64,000 bases of DNA from an uncultured Sphingomonadaceae bacterium (GTDB lineage: Bacteria > Pseudomonadota > Alphaproteobacteria > Sphingomonadales > Sphingomonadaceae), in assembly GCA_937996655.1 (NCBI GenBank), contig CALKUK010000012.1, positions 186,001-250,000 of the forward strand, written 5' to 3'. Under the pieces are notes generated by a model that did no database searches, had not been told where the DNA came from, and saw only the letters and a list, made by a program, of their open reading frames with translations. Below are positions 42,313 through 50,800 of this stretch, piece by piece (the stretch's first letter is position 1; each line of letters starts with the position of its first letter). Both the position numbers and the translations under genes were made by a program.

Positions 42313-42618
42313 ATGAGCGTTGCAGGCACCTATGAATGCGTCGTCAAATCGCCGCTCGGCGACCAGAAGTCGACGATTGTTGTGAATCCGGGTGCAGACG
42401 GCACCAGCTGGACCGGCACCAATTCCGGCGCCCAAGGGTCTGCCGACATCACAGACGGCAAAATTGACGGCAACACTGTAACCTGGTCGATGAAGATGAC
42501 CGTTCCCATGCCGATGACGCTGGAAGGCACCGCCACCATTGATGGCGATACTGTCACCGGTTCGGTCAAGGCCGGCGCATTTGGTTCCTTCCCGCTGTCG
42601 GGCACGCGCGTCGGCTAA
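42313..42618 (+). CDS. Small hypothetical beta-rich protein
   Basis: Protein of 101 residues with no signal peptide and no motif that I recognise. The repeated pattern GTYECVVKSPLGDQKSTIV, then IDGNTVTWSMKM and IDGDTVTGSVKAG, suggests a small antiparallel beta fold. Homologous small proteins of unknown role occur in related bacteria, but I cannot name a family. AAGGAGAG lies five bases before the ATG, and the gene begins 26 bases after the M16 peptidase, with a strong terminator after it, so it is probably the last gene of that transcript. Confidence 0.7.
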   Translation: MSVAGTYECVVKSPLGDQKSTIVVNPGADGTSWTGTNSGAQGSADITDGKIDGNTVTWSMKMTVPMPMTLEGTATIDGDTVTGSVKAGAFGSFPLSGTRVG

Positions 42619-42642
42619 GCCGATCGCTGCACAAAGAAAATT

Positions 42643-42679
42643 GGCCCCCGCCGGACGTGTCCTGCGGGGGCCTTTTTTT
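42643..42679 (+). terminator. Intrinsic terminator after the small hypothetical gene
   Basis: Nine-base perfect stem GGCCCCCGC at 42643-42651 and GCGGGGGCC at 42664-42672 with a 12-base loop, followed by seven T residues. It ends rightward transcription before the convergent pal gene. Confidence 0.9.
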
Positions 42680-42719
42680 CTCGATCCACCAGCGCTCAGC
42701 GTGAGCGCGGAGAAGAGTT

Positions 42720-43235
42720 TTACTGGACCGTCACCGTCACCGCACGGCGGTTACGCGCCCAATCGGCTTCGGTGGATCCAAGCGCCTCAGGACGTTCCTT
42801 GCCATAGCTGACGGTGGAGATGCGCGCGGCATCAATGCCCATCGCGGCCAATGCGTTCTTGGCGGAATTGGCGCGGCGTGCGCCCAGCGCGATGTTATAG
42901 TCCCGCGTTCCACGCTCATCGGCATGGCCTTCAATCGTGACGCGGGTGTTGGGATATTTCTTCAGCCATTCCGCCTGCGTCGCGAGAGTCGCCTGATCTT
43001 CGGCATCGACATCCGATTTGTCGGTATCAAAATAGATGCGGTCAGCCGTGATGCTGGCGATGAAATCGGCCTGCGATCCTGGCGTCGGTCCGGTCGGTGC
43101 TGTGACAGCCCCCGTATTGCCCTCAGCGCCAATGGGCGGCGGCGGCAGGTCTTGCGGCTTCTGCTTTTTCGCGCACCCGGCAACAGCCATCAGGCTGACG
43201 GCCAGCAGCAAGGCGGTGGTGTTCTTTCTTTTCAT
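42720..43235 (-). CDS. pal: Peptidoglycan-associated lipoprotein Pal
   Basis: Outer-membrane lipoprotein of 171 residues that binds peptidoglycan and TolB. The lipobox is MAVAGC, with the lipidated cysteine about residue 21. A proline-rich linker precedes the OmpA-like domain (about 55-170). The peptidoglycan-binding pattern is clear in ITADRIYFDTDKS and TIEGHADERGTRDYNIALG, ending RNRRAVTVTVQ. AGGAGT precedes the ATG. It is the last gene of the Tol-Pal cluster, 118 bases after tolB, which leaves room for a separate promoter. Confidence 0.97.
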   Translation of the reverse strand: MKRKNTTALLLAVSLMAVAGCAKKQKPQDLPPPPIGAEGNTGAVTAPTGPTPGSQADFIASITADRIYFDTDKSDVDAEDQATLATQAEWLKKYPNTRVTIEGHADERGTRDYNIALGARRANSAKNALAAMGIDAARISTVSYGKERPEALGSTEADWARNRRAVTVTVQ

Positions 43236-43353
43236 TTTTGGACTCCTGTCATTGTTCCACCCCGATCCCGCGCAGGATTGGCGGATTGGGCAGCGAGGTC
43301 AAGTGCTGCGCATATGGCACAGCCCGAAACCTGCGCTGATATGGCTCGGTTTG

Positions 43354-44682
43354 TTAGGGAAGGATGGGGCCCCAGGCCGGGTCAGACCCGTCAACCGGGG
43401 TGTCGATCTTGCGTTCCTTGGCGCCGGTCACATCCACTTGCATCACCGCTGTTTTGCCGGAGCCTTGGGTTGTCCGGAAGAACTGAATGACGCGGCCATT
43501 GGGGGACCATGTCGGCGCTTCGTCCTGCCAGCTGTTGGTCAGCAGCTTCTCGCCATTGCCCGCCGGGCTCATGACGCCGATCCGGAAGGCACCGCCGCCG
43601 ACACGGGTAAAGGCGATGAGGTTGCCGCGTGGGCTCCATTCGGGCGTCGCATAATTGCCGCCGCCAAAGCTGATGCGCTGCTGACCCGACCCATCGGCAT
43701 TCATGACATAGATTTGCTGGCTGCCGGATCGGTCACTTTCAAACACGATCTTTGATCCGTCCGGGGAATAGCTGCCGCCGGTTTCAATAGCCGGCGTGTT
43801 GGTCAGCCGCACCGGCGTGCCACCACCTGCGGATGATACGCGATAGAGGTCGGTATTGCCGCCCACGCTCATCGAATAGAGGATCGAGGAGCCATCGGGT
43901 GACCAGCGCGGGCTGAACGTCTGGTTGGGGCTTTCCGTCACCAGCCGCTGACGACCACTGGCAATGTCGTAGACATAGACCCGCGCCCGCCGCTCAATAT
44001 AGGAGACATAGACGATCGACTTGTAGTCAGGGGAAAAGCGCGGCGTGAGCGCAAGCGCTTGGCCATTGGTGATAAAGCGGTGGTTGGCCCCATCTGAGTC
44101 CATGATGGCGAGCCGCTTGACGCGGTTCCCCTTCGGCCCCGTCTCCGCGATATAGGCGATGCGGCTGTCGAAGAACGGGTTTTCACCCGATAGGCGGGAG
44201 TAGATGGAATCTGCGCATTTGTGCGCTGCCCGCCGCCAGTCCCGCGGGCCGACGACATAGCCCTGACGGACCATTTCGGACTTCAGGCTCACATCATAGA
44301 GGTAGCAGCCGACCATCAGCGTGCCGTCCGTATTGGCGCGGACAAAGCCGTGGACAAGGTTTTCAGCGCCCAGGCCCTCCCATTCGGCAAAGGCAGGGGC
44401 GGTCACTTCGGGCATGGCGATGCCGCGCAGCCCGGCGGGACCCTTGGGTGTGAACACGTCGGTCGCGTTTAAATCGTTCGAGATAATCTCGGCCACCTTG
44501 CGTCCGAGGTCGGCCGTCTGCCCGGCGGGCGTTGCAACATCGTCCGGCGTTGTCAGCGGCGGGATGGCGACAACGAACGATTGGTTGCCGCTCTCATCCG
44601 TGACAGTGCCCGTAATCTGGGCAGATGCCGCCGACGCGAACAGCGCGCCTGCAAGGAGAAGAAGGGAGGGGAGTGTACGCAT
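43354..44682 (-). CDS. tolB: Tol-Pal system periplasmic protein TolB
   Basis: Periplasmic beta-propeller of 442 residues that couples the inner-membrane Tol complex to Pal during division. A signal peptide ends near the SAASAQ site (about residue 22). An N-terminal domain (about 25-160) is followed by six-bladed propeller repeats with PDG/SPDGS motifs, for example FSPRWSPDGSSILYSM and SPDGSKIVFESDRSG. tolA begins upstream with one base between stop and start, in the standard tolQ-tolR-tolA-tolB-pal order. Confidence 0.96.
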   Translation of the reverse strand: MRTLPSLLLLAGALFASAASAQITGTVTDESGNQSFVVAIPPLTTPDDVATPAGQTADLGRKVAEIISNDLNATDVFTPKGPAGLRGIAMPEVTAPAFAEWEGLGAENLVHGFVRANTDGTLMVGCYLYDVSLKSEMVRQGYVVGPRDWRRAAHKCADSIYSRLSGENPFFDSRIAYIAETGPKGNRVKRLAIMDSDGANHRFITNGQALALTPRFSPDYKSIVYVSYIERRARVYVYDIASGRQRLVTESPNQTFSPRWSPDGSSILYSMSVGGNTDLYRVSSAGGGTPVRLTNTPAIETGGSYSPDGSKIVFESDRSGSQQIYVMNADGSGQQRISFGGGNYATPEWSPRGNLIAFTRVGGGAFRIGVMSPAGNGEKLLTNSWQDEAPTWSPNGRVIQFFRTTQGSGKTAVMQVDVTGAKERKIDTPVDGSDPAWGPILP

Positions 44683-44683
44683 C

Positions 44684-45544
44684 TCAGTTCAACCTTTTGT
44701 CGAAGGTAATTGGTCCGAGCGACTGCCAGATGGCATAATATTCGGGTGGGAGTTCAAAGGGGGCGGCGCGCTTTACAGCGTTGACTGCGCGTTCGCCGTG
44801 CAGGGCTTTCAGGTTCGCATTATTCTCATTTTCGCCCGACTGGCTGACAATTGTAACGGATCCAATCGTCCCATCGCGGTTGAGCGTGACGACAAGATTG
44901 CTGCGCAGAAGCTCCGCATCAACGCCCGTTGGCGCGCGCCAATATTTCTTGATCTTGACGAACATCGCCTGGATGAAACTCGCCTCCAGTTGAGCAGCTG
45001 TTTTGGCAGATGGGGTGCCACTGCCTTTTTCAGCCGTTCCGCGACCGGTGCCGGGGCGTTCATTTTCGCGGGTCGCCGCTTGGGACAGAGCGGCCCCCAT
45101 TCCCCCAAGCCGTGAGGTGCGCGGTGGGGCGGAGGTCGCCGTCGTTTTTTTGGCGGCGGCGGGCGTCGCCTTGGCCGTCACCTTCTCTAAGGCCTTGGCG
45201 GGCTTAGGCGCCGGACGCTCGGCGGGCTTTGGAGGTGCCTTCGCGACAGGCTTCGGCAGGGGCGGGGCCGGGGCTATTTTGGGTGGGGTCGGTGCGGCGA
45301 TTGGCTGGGGCGGTGCCATCGGGGCTGCGGGGGCTGCAGAGTCCGCTGGTGGTGCGCTCGCTTCTTTCACAGCATCCGGGGCTGCGGTCTGGAGCGCCTT
45401 TGCATCGACCAGTGCAACGTCGATTGGTGGATTTAACGCTGGCAACTTGGGCGTCGGCCGCAAGAGGCTGAGGGACAGCGCACCGAACAGCAGGACGTGC
45501 CCGATCAGGGCAACGCTCAGTCCTGCGCGGTCGGCACGGTCCAT
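44684..45544 (-). CDS. tolA: Tol-Pal system protein TolA
   Basis: Inner-membrane protein of 286 residues spanning the periplasm to reach TolB and Pal. The N-terminal helix (AGLSVALIGHVLLFGALSLSLL) carries the contact to TolQR. A long Ala/Pro/Lys-rich stretch (about 45-165) forms the extended second domain. The C-terminal domain (about 185-286) resembles TonB/TolA cores, with VTLNRDGTIGSVTIVSQSG. The overall TolA shape, not sequence identity, supports the name, and operon position makes it firm. Confidence 0.9.
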   Translation of the reverse strand: MDRADRAGLSVALIGHVLLFGALSLSLLRPTPKLPALNPPIDVALVDAKALQTAAPDAVKEASAPPADSAAPAAPMAPPQPIAAPTPPKIAPAPPLPKPVAKAPPKPAERPAPKPAKALEKVTAKATPAAAKKTTATSAPPRTSRLGGMGAALSQAATRENERPGTGRGTAEKGSGTPSAKTAAQLEASFIQAMFVKIKKYWRAPTGVDAELLRSNLVVTLNRDGTIGSVTIVSQSGENENNANLKALHGERAVNAVKRAAPFELPPEYYAIWQSLGPITFDKRLN

Positions 45545-45547
45545 GGG

Positions 45548-45979
45548 CTACTGGCCCTGATCTTCAGTGGTGACGAGTGCGACGCGGGTGAGGCCGGCGC
45601 GGTTGATCTCCCCCATCACCCGCATCACTTCGCCATAATCAAGACCACGGTCAGCGCGCAGATAGACTTGCGGGCCTTGCGCGTCGCCTTTGCCAGCGAG
45701 GGCGGCAAGGCGGGATGGCAGGTCCGCTGCACGGACTTCCTTGGTGTCGATGAACAGGCGGCCATCGGTGTCGAGCGAAATCTGGACGGGCTTTTCACCC
45801 TGGTCGAGCGCCTTCGCCCGGCTGTCGGGCAGGTTGATGGGGACGCCGGCCACCAGCAACGGCGCCGTCACCATGAAGATGATGAGGAGAACAAGCATCA
45901 CGTCGACAAGCGGCGTAACGTTGATCTCTGCCATCGGGGCACGCTTGCGCCGCCCGCGAGAGGATTGAACCGGGCCCAT
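45548..45979 (-). CDS. tolR: Tol-Pal system protein TolR
   Basis: ExbD/TolR-type proton-channel subunit of 143 residues. After a short basic tail (RGRRKRAPMAEINVTPLVDV), one membrane helix carries the key aspartate: VTPLVDVMLVLLIIFMV, where VD aligns with the proton-conducting Asp. The periplasmic domain follows, including VYLRADRGLDYGEVMRVM. The gene lies between tolQ and tolA with three-base spacing to each. Confidence 0.95.
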   Translation of the reverse strand: MGPVQSSRGRRKRAPMAEINVTPLVDVMLVLLIIFMVTAPLLVAGVPINLPDSRAKALDQGEKPVQISLDTDGRLFIDTKEVRAADLPSRLAALAGKGDAQGPQVYLRADRGLDYGEVMRVMGEINRAGLTRVALVTTEDQGQ

Positions 45980-45981
45980 AC

Positions 45982-46668
45982 TCAGGATTCCAGTTCCCGG
46001 CTAAGCGTTGCGTGAAAAGTGTCGGCAAAGCGTGTCATCCGCGCCTCGATCCGGTCCAGCCCATGGCCGAAGCGGTTATAGGCAATGACAGCGGGGATCG
46101 CTGCGAACAGGCCGATGGCGGTCGCAAACAGCGCTTCCGCAATGCCGGGTGCGACGACCGCAAGCGACGTGTTCTGCTGGGCGGCAATCGCGGTGAAGCT
46201 GCGCATGATGCCCCAGACGGTGCCGAACAGCCCGACAAACGGCGCAACGCTGCCGACGGTCGCGAGGATGTTCAACTTCTCACCCAGCCGGTCAACTTCA
46301 TGCGCAATCGCTGCCCCCATCGTTGTCGCAAGCCGGGCGCGGGTGCCTTCACGGTCGATATTGGTTTTGCCGGTGGAGCGGCGCCATTCAAACATGCCCG
46401 CCTGAAAGACGCGCGCTGTGGGGATGTCGCTGTCCTTATAAGTCCGTGCAAATTCTTCGGTGTCGCCCGCTTTCCAGAACTCCCGCTCAAAAGCGATGGA
46501 TTGTTCGGACGCTTTGCGCATCTTCATCCAGTGCGACACGATGATTGACCATGTCCAGATGCTGGCGGCGAGCAGCCCGAGCATCACAAGCTTCACGACG
46601 ATGTCCGCCTGCTGAAACAGGGCAAACGGAGAGAGGCTGGCGGCTTCGGTGGCGAGGGTCATCTTCAT
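45982..46668 (-). CDS. tolQ: Tol-Pal system protein TolQ
   Basis: ExbB/MotA-like inner-membrane subunit of 228 residues forming the proton channel with TolR. Three hydrophobic helices lie at about 22-42 (IVVKLVMLGLLAASIWTWSI), 135-157 (LNILATVGSVAPFVGLFGTVWG) and 172-195 (PGIAEALFATAIGLFAAIPA). The pattern GLFGTVWGIM is the hallmark of the family. The ATG overlaps the ybgC stop by four bases. Confidence 0.96.
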   Translation of the reverse strand: MKMTLATEAASLSPFALFQQADIVVKLVMLGLLAASIWTWSIIVSHWMKMRKASEQSIAFEREFWKAGDTEEFARTYKDSDIPTARVFQAGMFEWRRSTGKTNIDREGTRARLATTMGAAIAHEVDRLGEKLNILATVGSVAPFVGLFGTVWGIMRSFTAIAAQQNTSLAVVAPGIAEALFATAIGLFAAIPAVIAYNRFGHGLDRIEARMTRFADTFHATLSRELES

Positions 46669-47132
46669 TTGTTCTGTGTCTCTTCGGGCAATAGGCGTTC
46701 AAAAGCATCCATCCAGGGGCGGGGCTGGCGGCGCGGGCGACCGTCGGGGGATAGGAAGGCCGCTAGCACGCGGGCTTCGGCCTTTAGTTCATCCCCCAAC
46801 ATGACTCTCTGCTGAATCAGGCAACTGGCGGCGCGCAGCTGTTCCACTGTTGAGACGATCAGCAAGGCATCATCAAAGCGCGCCGGGCGGTGATATTTGA
46901 TGGTGAGCTCGGCCACCGCATAGACACCTTCACCGCTGTCATGCGCCACCCGCTGGTCAATACCTGCGACACGCAGCATGTCGGAACGGGCCCGCTCCAT
47001 GAAGCGCAAATAAGAGGCGTGATAGACCACGCCGGAAAAATCGGTGTCTTCAAAATAGACGCGCACCGGGAAGCGGTGTTCCCGACCGACAAAGCGGCCT
47101 TCCTGAGGCGCATCAGGGTGTTTCGACGTCAT
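46665..47132 (-). CDS. ybgC: Tol-associated acyl-CoA thioesterase YbgC
   Basis: Hot-dog-fold thioesterase of 155 residues, the usual first gene of Tol-Pal clusters. The catalytic Asp lies in VYFEDTDFSGVVYHASYL, the signature of the 4HBT group, followed by FMERARSDML. Members hydrolyse short- or medium-chain acyl-CoA and may interact with acyl carrier protein or phospholipid synthesis, though the role in Tol-Pal is not firmly known. It starts 78 bases after ruvB. Confidence 0.95.
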   Translation of the reverse strand: MTSKHPDAPQEGRFVGREHRFPVRVYFEDTDFSGVVYHASYLRFMERARSDMLRVAGIDQRVAHDSGEGVYAVAELTIKYHRPARFDDALLIVSTVEQLRAASCLIQQRVMLGDELKAEARVLAAFLSPDGRPRRQPRPWMDAFERLLPEETQNK

Positions 47133-47210
47133 GGCAACGGCCTTAGACCATGTGTGACAGGAAATGAATCCCGCCGTGCCGATTTGGTTGCGGTCTGTCT
47201 GGTGCCGCCC

Positions 47211-48236
47211 TTATTTGCCGTCAAACAGACCGTCTTGTGATCCGGCAGGTGGGTTCAGGCCCAGATGTTTCCACCCCGGCGGGTTGAGGCAGCGGCCCCG
47301 CGCGGTGCGGGCGATGAGGCCAAGCTGGAGCAAATAAGGCTCTACCACATCTTCAATCGTGTCACGGGGTTCGGACAGGCCAGCGGCCAGCGCCTCAACG
47401 CCCACCGGGCCGCCGCGATAAATGTCGGCGATCATCGTGAGGTAGCGCCGGTCCATCGCATCAAGGCCAAGCGCATCAACCTCGAGCCGGTTGAGCGCGG
47501 CATCGGCGATCTTGGCGGTCACGATGGCCTCGCCTGCCACATTGGCAAAGTCGCGCACGCGGCGCAGCAAGCGTCCGGCGATACGTGGCGTCCCGCGTGC
47601 CCGCTTGGCAATTTCATGTGCGCCATCCGGCGCAATGGCGAGGTCCAGCAAGCCGGCGGCGCGGCGGATGACCTGTTCCAGCTCATCATGCGTGTAGAAA
47701 CTGAGGCGGACCGGAATGCCGAACCGGTCGCGCAGCGGCGTCGTCAGCAGCCCCTGCCGCGTGGTCGCGCCCACCAAAGTGAATTTGGGCAGATCAATTC
47801 GAACCGAGCGCGCGGACGGCCCTTCGCCGATCATCAGATCGAGCGCACGGTCTTCCATCGCAGGGTAAAGCACTTCCTCAACGGCCGGATTGAGACGGTG
47901 GATCTCGTCAATGAAGAGGACGTCGCCATCCTCCAAATTGGTGAGCAACGCCGCCAGATCACCCGACTTTGCGATGACAGGGCCGGACGTGGCGCGAAAG
48001 CCGACGCCCATTTCCTTGGCCACAATCTGTGCCAGCGTCGTCTTGCCCAGCCCCGGCGGGCCGAAGAACAGGACATGATCCAGCGCATCCCCCCGCGACT
48101 TTGCCGCCTCCACAAATACACGCAGATTCTCGCGCGCCGCCTTCTGCCCGACAAATTCGTCGAGCGTCTTGGGGCGCAGGGCTGCGTCGACATCTTCGGG
48201 GCGGCGCAAGGGGGTGAGGAGGGGGCTCTCGGTCAT
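47211..48236 (-). CDS. ruvB: Holliday junction DNA helicase RuvB
   Basis: Hexameric AAA+ motor of 341 residues that drives branch migration of Holliday junctions with RuvA. N-terminal LRPKTLDEFVGQ, Walker A FFGPPGLGKTTLA, Walker B FIDEIHRLNPAVEE, sensor TLVGATTRQGLLTTPLRDRFG and the C-terminal winged-helix region with TARGRCLNPPGW are visible. The ATG overlaps the stop of the small membrane-protein gene by four bases. Unlike the usual ruvC-ruvA-ruvB order, two extra genes lie between ruvA and ruvB here. Confidence 0.98.
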   Translation of the reverse strand: MTESPLLTPLRRPEDVDAALRPKTLDEFVGQKAARENLRVFVEAAKSRGDALDHVLFFGPPGLGKTTLAQIVAKEMGVGFRATSGPVIAKSGDLAALLTNLEDGDVLFIDEIHRLNPAVEEVLYPAMEDRALDLMIGEGPSARSVRIDLPKFTLVGATTRQGLLTTPLRDRFGIPVRLSFYTHDELEQVIRRAAGLLDLAIAPDGAHEIAKRARGTPRIAGRLLRRVRDFANVAGEAIVTAKIADAALNRLEVDALGLDAMDRRYLTMIADIYRGGPVGVEALAAGLSEPRDTIEDVVEPYLLQLGLIARTARGRCLNPPGWKHLGLNPPAGSQDGLFDGK

Positions 48237-48724
48237 AGGATGGCTTCGATGGCGAAATGTACACCTGCAACGAACAAAGCAAAGCTGGCAAAAACTAAAA
48301 TGAGAGCAAATTTATAAAAAATTCGGGCCTTCTTTAACTCTGAGGTCTCATCCCATTGCGGCAACCTGCCGAACGATTTCTCGAGGGCATTCCATGACTG
48401 ACTTATCGTCGCGTCATGCCAGAATTCTCCAGCAAAAAAGGCGGCGCAAAACGACAATAGAGTTAAAAATACTGATGCTGACAAAACCCAAAAGGCAATT
48501 ACCAATTTACCCGCTTCGATTGTCCGGGTTGCGTTACCAATGTAAGTAAGGAGAGCGACAATCGCGCCGCCGTTTATCAAGAGAAGGTTCTTCAGAATTC
48601 CTTGTGAAAGTTCATTTTGAAAGCGCAACCGGTCGGCAGCCTCGCCCCTAAGTGCTTCGTAATCGATCCGGGCAATTTCCTGCTGTGTTCGGTCATCCGC
48701 TGATGAATTTTGGGACTGATCCAT
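48233..48724 (-). CDS. Hypothetical three-helix membrane protein
   Basis: Small inner-membrane protein of 163 residues, not recognised. A polar N-terminal part (MDQSQNSSADDRTQQEIARI) is followed by three predicted membrane helices (about residues 46-68, 75-102 and 133-160), with LLLINGGAIVALLTY, VIAFWVLSASVFLTLLSFC and FALILVFASFALFVAGVHF. The ATG at 48724 is two bases after the alpha/beta hydrolase stop. Hand count gives about 46% GC for 48241-48720, far below its neighbours, which suggests recent acquisition. It is embedded in the ruvA-to-ruvB interval and overlaps the ruvB start. Confidence 0.65.
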   Translation of the reverse strand: MDQSQNSSADDRTQQEIARIDYEALRGEAADRLRFQNELSQGILKNLLLINGGAIVALLTYIGNATRTIEAGKLVIAFWVLSASVFLTLLSFCAAFFAGEFWHDATISQSWNALEKSFGRLPQWDETSELKKARIFYKFALILVFASFALFVAGVHFAIEAIL

Positions 48725-48726
48725 GA

Positions 48727-49674
48727 CTACCATCCACGTCCAAGAAACGCCCGCACGGCTGCCGCCGACTGGTCTGGCACTTCTTCCATCGGGATGTGGC
48801 CGACCTTGGGATAGATGACCTTCTGCGCGCCCGGAATGGCGTCTGCGAACCAATGGGCCGCGCGGACGGGGATCAGCTTGTCTTCAGCGCCCCACATGAC
48901 GAGTGTCGGCATGGTCAGGCGCTTCATTTGTTCGGTCGTGGCGGGTTGGCGCTTCACGTCGCCGCGGTCGCCGGTCGCCTGTCGGTTGCCGGGGTAGCGC
49001 ACCAATTCCCAATAGCGGTCGATCGCAGCTTCGGTCAGCGGAGCCTTCACCGACATTGTTTGGTCAAGGCTCTTCGCGATGATGCTGCGCGGCGTGAACA
49101 CTTTCAGGATCGGTCGCATCACTGGTGCGCGCGCCAGCCGGAAACCGATGGGGATGGCGGTCGGCTCAGAATCCGGCGCGCCTGCCGCGTCCACAAGGAT
49201 CAACGCTGTCAGCTTATCCGGATGGGCGAGCGCATAGTTCCAGCTGACCCAGCCGCCCATTGAATTGCCCGCCAATGCGAAGCGACCAATGCCCAGCTTG
49301 GTCATCACAGCTTCGACCACGCCAACCGTCGTCTCCACCCGATAGTCGCGCTTGGGGTGCGGGCCGGTGAGGCCATGGCCGGTCAGGTCCATGCTGACGA
49401 TCCGATAGTCCTTGCCGAGCCGCGCGACCCAAGGCTCCCATGTCTGGAGCGAGGAATTGGAGCCGTGGAGCAGGAGGAGCGCCGGAGCTGCCGGATTGCC
49501 CTCCACGCGGACGTGAACCTTCAGGCCCGGCTCAACCTCAACGAAGCGCGAGGCGGCGTTGGTATATTTGGCGCGCATGGTGACGGGGTCGGTGTCAGGC
49601 GCATAGCCCCATGCGAACAGGCCAATGAGGGCAATTGCGATCAGCCCCAAAATCCAGAGAAATGTGCGCTTCAT
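48727..49674 (-). CDS. Alpha/beta hydrolase inside the ruv cluster
   Basis: Serine hydrolase of 315 residues with an N-terminal membrane anchor or uncleaved signal (LWILGLIAIALIGLFAWGY). The oxyanion HGSNSS region, the nucleophile elbow GNSMGGW, the acid in WGAEDKLIPV and the final histidine in VGHIPMEE follow the classical order. The similarity is of the haloalkane dehalogenase/hydrolase type; the substrate is not readable. It starts by ATGA overlap with the ruvA stop, so it is cotranslated with the recombination genes although no role there is known. Confidence 0.9.
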   Translation of the reverse strand: MKRTFLWILGLIAIALIGLFAWGYAPDTDPVTMRAKYTNAASRFVEVEPGLKVHVRVEGNPAAPALLLLHGSNSSLQTWEPWVARLGKDYRIVSMDLTGHGLTGPHPKRDYRVETTVGVVEAVMTKLGIGRFALAGNSMGGWVSWNYALAHPDKLTALILVDAAGAPDSEPTAIPIGFRLARAPVMRPILKVFTPRSIIAKSLDQTMSVKAPLTEAAIDRYWELVRYPGNRQATGDRGDVKRQPATTEQMKRLTMPTLVMWGAEDKLIPVRAAHWFADAIPGAQKVIYPKVGHIPMEEVPDQSAAAVRAFLGRGW

Positions 49675-50267
49675 TTTGCTGCCTTTTTGAGGGCCATGCG
49701 GACCAGTGCGTCGAGCGTGGCGCCATCGCCCAGTTCGGCTTCGGCAGAGGCGACGGCCGCATTGGCTTCGGCGGGTTTGAACCCAAGGCCGGTGAGTGCG
49801 GAGGCGGCGTCTGCGGCATAGCCAGTGGTCGCCACTGGCGCAGCGCCTGCCGGGCCCAAGGCGACACCGCCCACTTTGTCCTTCAACTCGCGCACGATGC
49901 GTTCGGCAAGCTTTGGCCCCACGCCATTGGCGCGGGAGACGGCTACCTTATCCTGCCGGGCAACGGCCTGTGTCAGTTCCTCGGGGGCGAGCGTTGAGAG
50001 GATCGACAAGGCGACCTTGCCACCCACGCCCTGCACGCCGGTCAACAGCCGAAACCATTCCCGCTCCCCCGCATTGCCAAAGGCAAACAGCGTCATCGAG
50101 TCTTCGCGGACCTGCAATTCGGTGAGCAGCATCACCTGCCCGCCAACAGGGCCAATGGCGGTCAAGGTGCGGCTGGAGGCGAGCACGAGATAGCCGACGC
50201 CGTTCACGTCAAGCACAGCATGGTCAGCAGCGCTTTCGACAAGCGTTCCGGTGAGGCGGGCGATCAT
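49671..50267 (-). CDS. ruvA: Holliday junction DNA-binding protein RuvA
   Basis: Tetrameric Holliday junction binder of 198 residues. Domain I strands open with MIARLTGTLVESAADHAVLD and VLLTELQVREDSMTLFAF. The helix-hairpin-helix DNA-binding motifs lie around LTGVQGVGGKVALSIL and VSRANGVGPKLAERIV. The short flexible linker is followed by the C-terminal RuvB-binding domain (about 150-198). It follows ruvC by 47 bases and overlaps the next hydrolase gene. Confidence 0.97.
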   Translation of the reverse strand: MIARLTGTLVESAADHAVLDVNGVGYLVLASSRTLTAIGPVGGQVMLLTELQVREDSMTLFAFGNAGEREWFRLLTGVQGVGGKVALSILSTLAPEELTQAVARQDKVAVSRANGVGPKLAERIVRELKDKVGGVALGPAGAAPVATTGYAADAASALTGLGFKPAEANAAVASAEAELGDGATLDALVRMALKKAAK

Positions 50268-50314
50268 GTTTGTTCTTTAACCGTTCTCATGCGCGCAAGT
50301 CGAGAGGGGAGTGA

Positions 50315-50800
50315 TCAGACGATCCGCCGGGCGCTCGCGACGTGGTGGGCATGGGTAATGGCCACCGCTAACGCGTCTGCCGCATCGCTGCCTGCAATCT
50401 TGGCGCCGGGAAGCAGGCGGCCGACCATGGCGTGGACCTGCGCTTTGTCTGCATTGCCGACGCCGACCACGGCTTTTTTGACGAGCCGGGCGGCATATTC
50501 GCCGACGTCCATGCCGGTGCGCGCCGCCGCCAATAGGATGACGCCGCGCGCTTGACCGAGTTTCAGGGTCGATTGCGGGTTGGAATTGACGAACACTTCC
50601 TCCACCGCCGCGCCGTCGGGCCGGTGGGTCAGCATCAGGTCTGTCAGCGCGCGGTCCAATTCCAGAAGCCGCGCAGCGAGCGCATGTTTGGGATTCGTCG
50701 AGATCTGGCCATTTGCCAGATGCGACAGCCGGTTGCCCTCCGCAGAAATCAGCCCCCAGCCGGTCGTGCCAAGGCCGGGGTCAAGGCCGAGAATGATCAG
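50315..50800 (-). CDS. ruvC: Crossover junction endodeoxyribonuclease RuvC, apparent CTG start
   Basis: Holliday-junction resolvase that nicks the strands after RuvAB migration; 161 residues from the proposed start. The first catalytic Asp lies in LIILGLDPGLGTTGWG, the Glu in AAVEEVFVNSNPQ, and the C-terminal acidic pair in GSDAADALAVAITHAHH. An in-frame TGA lies six codons before the GLDPG-coding start region, with no ATG, GTG or TTG between them, and the first canonical start after it (TTG near 50659) would delete the catalytic Asp. The best start is CTG at 50800-50798, which overlaps the yebC stop as CTGA and has GGAG eight bases upstream. Start codon identity is inferred; the reading frame is seen directly. 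Confidence 0.9.
   Translation of the reverse strand: MIILGLDPGLGTTGWGLISAEGNRLSHLANGQISTNPKHALAARLLELDRALTDLMLTHRPDGAAVEEVFVNSNPQSTLKLGQARGVILLAAARTGMDVGEYAARLVKKAVVGVGNADKAQVHAMVGRLLPGAKIAGSDAADALAVAITHAHHVASARRIV

Noticed and set aside
47265..48317. Rightward open frame of 350 codons
   Set aside because: Antisense to ruvB and its neighbour; rejected because ruvB is certain and the frame lacks domain features.
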